DNA of 43,482 nt from Nitrososphaerota archaeon (GTDB taxonomy: Archaea; Thermoproteota; Nitrososphaeria; Nitrososphaerales; Nitrosopumilaceae), in NCBI GenBank assembly GCA_013288545.1, contig JABDBR010000010.1:1008-44489 (forward strand), in the 5' to 3' direction. The translations under genes and the position numbers were made by a program. Every line of letters starts with the position of its first letter. Position 1 is the stretch's first letter. Under the pieces are notes generated by a model that was not told the DNA's origin, did no database searches, and worked only from the letters and a program-made list of their open reading frames with translations. Below are positions 40,863-43,482 of the stretch, piece after piece.

Positions 40863-43373
40863 TCATACCAGGGGTTTGTCCCCTTCAGCAGGTTCTGTGA
40901 TTTCGGTTGCTTCACCATCTACTATTCTTTGGAGAATCTCTTTTGCTGAAAACTTGTGAAGATATTCATTGTTGTTGCCGCATCTGTATGAAAAAGTACA
41001 GCGCGGACATCCTGATTCATTCTTGCAAGGGCACTCTGTTACAATGTCAAGGCTTCTCTCAAATGCCTTTTCAAGCCTATCATAGAGTGCCCTGCTTGCG
41101 CCATTTCCGCCTATTGCAGAATCATAGACAAAGACAAGACCTGATGTTCCAAGGGATATGCCTCCTAGGTCTTGTGACACTCCTCCTGTAATCATGTTGC
41201 TTCCCTCTATGACTACATGTTCTGTAGCGTGATATCCACTTGCTTCAACATATTCTTCATTTTCTGCATTGCTTATCTCGTTTAATGGTCTTGGGGCTTT
41301 GAAAACAATCCCCTTTGTAATAAAATCATAATCAAGCGGTTTTTCTAAAATTATTTTTTGTCCCTGTCCTACCTCTTGACCCAATTCCAAGTTGACATAT
41401 CCGTAGACTCTTTTCTGAATGTGTAACTTGCAGAATGCAACCTCGACTCCATTTGCAAGCCTTTTTTCAAAAATTGTTTCAATTGTTGGCCACTCTTCTG
41501 TTAGTGCCTTGGTGTAGTATGGATAATTTTTTGGAAGATATTCTAATTTTGCAGTCATGTTCTCTGGATATCCAATCTCTTTGACTTTGTATCTAATTCC
41601 TGCCAAAAAGTAAACTGCTTGCGGGTGTAGTTCTTCTAAAGCAATTGGCAATACACGCTCTCCTACTTTTTTACCATTCAAGAATATGTCAATTGATCTT
41701 CCTATTCCTCTTATGCTGTAATCTTCCAAGATTGATTTTATCTGATCATAATTTGGAACGTATCTATTTTCAATCAAAACAAGATTACCGGCACCCACGT
41801 GTCTTTCGATAACATCTTTGTGTTCTGACAATTCATGTTTTGCAATTGGTTTGTCGCAAGCCATTGCAATGACTTGAAATTCTTCAACAAAGGGATTTTT
41901 CGGATCAATGTAAATCTGTTCAACATCTTCAAAATAATCTGCTGGGTGATTTTTGTAATATTGAGATATTGGATCATTGCCTAGCACTAGAAACGCATAT
42001 CCACCCTGGCCTTTTCTAGCTGCTCTTCCTATCCTCTGTGTCAGTCTATTGACTGGAATGGTCGATGATATTACTCCGTCCACATTACCTACATCTATTC
42101 CAAGTTCAAGCGTGGGAGTGGCAGAAATTGCTAGTAACTTGTCAGTCTTGAACAAGTTTTCAACTGATCTTCTATAATTTGCCATGAGGCCTGCTCGATG
42201 AACCTTAATGTCCACCTTTTGCCTTCTTGCTTGAAGCGCCAAAAGTTCTGAATTGAGGTGTGAGTTGCTAAACACCAATGTCTTGTGCTGTTTTGATGTC
42301 AATTTTTTTAGTATGTCAATCATCAATGCACGTTGGGTCATCAAGGAAGGAAAAAGCATTGAAAATTCCATCTTGCCTTTCTTGCCGGATCCTGACACTT
42401 GAACCATCTTTACTCCAAATAACATCTGACAAAATGATAATGCATTTTCCAAAGTTGCAGATGCTGCAATTATCTGTAACTTGGGTGCAATTCGCTTCAG
42501 CCTTTTTATGATATAATGAACATTGGAACCAAAAATTCCAGAGTACACATGTGCTTCATCAACTGCAAGAAATCTAGTTGTACTAAACAGAGAAGCAAAC
42601 CTGGTTCTGTGCCACAAGTGATAATGTATAACATCAAAGTTGGTTATAATCACCTGAGGAGGATTTGCAAGAATCTCTACACGTTCTTCTTGTTTTGTAT
42701 CTCCATCAAATACTGCACATCGTATGTCCATCCTGTCTGTAATTTCTTTTATTTTTGGATACTGATCTCTTGAAAGAGACTTGGTTGGATAAACAAAAAT
42801 TGCCTGTATTGCGGGAACAGAATTCTTTGAGTTTTCTATTCTTTCTATGATTGGTACAACAAATGATTCTGTTTTTCCAGATGCAGTGGGTGCAGTAATT
42901 ACCACATTGTTGCCAGAAACAATATGGTGTATTGCCTCCTCTTGGAATTTGTAGAATTTCTTTATACCTTTTGATTCTAGGGCATCAACTATGCGTTGGT
43001 CAAGACCTGAATCTGTCACAGTCGAGCCCATTTCAGGGTCAGGCTCCTCTATTATCTTAAAGTGTGAGACATAATGCCTCTTTGAGAAAAGGACAGACTT
43101 GGTAATCTCAGCAATCTTTGCCCCTCCTATCATCTTGTTTATTTCTTCTTCAGTCTGCAACATGCCTTCTTTTTCTAGAGTTGATTCTGACTGATCTTTT
43201 GTTGGTATCTCGTCATTGTCAAATTTTATCAAAAACTCTAGAAATGCCTCATCCAAATTTTTCTTGGAATCTATGATGTCTTCAATTTTGCACTTGGGAC
43301 AGCTAAAATGTATTTTTTGATTAAAAGTACGTTGTACGTCTATCTTGGATTTACACTTGGGACAATTATGCAC
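40863..43373 (-). CDS. MrfA/Hrq1-type DEAH helicase with DUF1998-like C-terminus
   Basis: 836 residues. N-terminal zinc ribbon (C4, C7, C25, C28). The helicase core has APTASGKT (161-168), DEAH (272-275), SATLENALSFCQ, then the second RecA domain with SATPTLELGIDVGNVDGVIS and QRIGRAARKG. The C-terminal domain has a four-Cys cluster (CPCKNESGCPRCTFSYRCG, ~781-798), as in MrfA/Hrq1 helicases, which act in DNA repair. The extra N-terminal ribbon is notable. It is encoded on the chromosomal flank next to the SDR gene. Its upstream region (43374-43482) shows nothing further that can be supported. Confidence 0.9.
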   Translation of the reverse strand: MHNCPKCKSKIDVQRTFNQKIHFSCPKCKIEDIIDSKKNLDEAFLEFLIKFDNDEIPTKDQSESTLEKEGMLQTEEEINKMIGGAKIAEITKSVLFSKRHYVSHFKIIEEPDPEMGSTVTDSGLDQRIVDALESKGIKKFYKFQEEAIHHIVSGNNVVITAPTASGKTESFVVPIIERIENSKNSVPAIQAIFVYPTKSLSRDQYPKIKEITDRMDIRCAVFDGDTKQEERVEILANPPQVIITNFDVIHYHLWHRTRFASLFSTTRFLAVDEAHVYSGIFGSNVHYIIKRLKRIAPKLQIIAASATLENALSFCQMLFGVKMVQVSGSGKKGKMEFSMLFPSLMTQRALMIDILKKLTSKQHKTLVFSNSHLNSELLALQARRQKVDIKVHRAGLMANYRRSVENLFKTDKLLAISATPTLELGIDVGNVDGVISSTIPVNRLTQRIGRAARKGQGGYAFLVLGNDPISQYYKNHPADYFEDVEQIYIDPKNPFVEEFQVIAMACDKPIAKHELSEHKDVIERHVGAGNLVLIENRYVPNYDQIKSILEDYSIRGIGRSIDIFLNGKKVGERVLPIALEELHPQAVYFLAGIRYKVKEIGYPENMTAKLEYLPKNYPYYTKALTEEWPTIETIFEKRLANGVEVAFCKLHIQKRVYGYVNLELGQEVGQGQKIILEKPLDYDFITKGIVFKAPRPLNEISNAENEEYVEASGYHATEHVVIEGSNMITGGVSQDLGGISLGTSGLVFVYDSAIGGNGASRALYDRLEKAFERSLDIVTECPCKNESGCPRCTFSYRCGNNNEYLHKFSAKEILQRIVDGEATEITEPAEGDKPLV

Positions 43374-43482
43374 TAGTTCAAAAGAACAATTCTGGCTGAT
43401 TTAATTTTTGGTTCTTGTCTGATGTGAATCACAGGTTAAACCTTTGAGTTAATGATGTGTTCAAAACCATGATGACATATAA

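Noticed and set aside
1-43482. CRISPR array, rRNA genes, insertion-sequence transposase
   Set aside because: No regularly spaced repeats, no rRNA-like sequence and no transposase motif were found by reading.

Overview
The window looks like chromosomal DNA of an ammonia-oxidising archaeon (Nitrososphaerota/Thaumarchaeota). The evidence is a eukaryote-type DNA topoisomerase IB gene, AT-rich coding, archaeal class III prepilin leaders, and many surface proteins of thaumarchaeal style. Most first genes of transcription units have a TTTAAA-like TATA box about 26 bp before the start codon, which implies leaderless mRNAs. The species cannot be fixed from the sequence.

Layout. From 38110 rightwards lies ordinary chromosome: an intron-containing tRNA-Met(CAT), topoisomerase IB, a short-chain dehydrogenase and an MrfA/Hrq1-type helicase. 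From the tRNA 3' end leftwards to the window start lies what reads as an integrated, probably conjugative, element. A tyrosine integrase abuts the tRNA 3' end (36778-38034). A TraG/VirD4- or HerA-type ATPase with a nuclease-like C-terminal part lies at 33910-36360, and a VirB4-type ATPase runs off the left edge. There are also two or three pilin-like proteins, small ribbon-helix-helix, AbrB, winged-helix and ArsR regulators, and about ten large secreted or anchored surface proteins (13.6-33.8 kb). The distal attachment site is not in the window.

The most striking part is a metal island at 1.5-13.6 kb. It holds a Cu(I) P-type ATPase (CopA), a divergent Lrp-HTH/TRASH copper-type regulator, two micro-proteins (YHS and TRASH) of 47 and 56 residues, three paralogous membrane-anchored His-rich proteins, a Met-rich secreted protein, two membrane proteins with an intramembrane CxxC, a Cys-rich exported protein, a DsbA-like thiol oxidoreductase, a rhodanese and a frameshifted beta-propeller. 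Seven copies of one near-perfect palindrome, TTTACA-N2-TGTAAA, sit in front of nine of these genes. In each case the palindrome centre is about 20-21 bp upstream of the TATA centre. This is the layout of one coordinated regulon under activator control, and the TRASH regulator encoded inside it is the obvious candidate.

The surface-protein part (13.6-33.8 kb) contains pilin-like genes next to very large exported proteins, a repeated gene 5' end with a decayed third copy, and paired repeats with compensating changes. Together with the VirB4 and TraG-like ATPases these could form a cell-surface and DNA-transfer apparatus carried on the same element as the metal-handling cargo. That link is inference.
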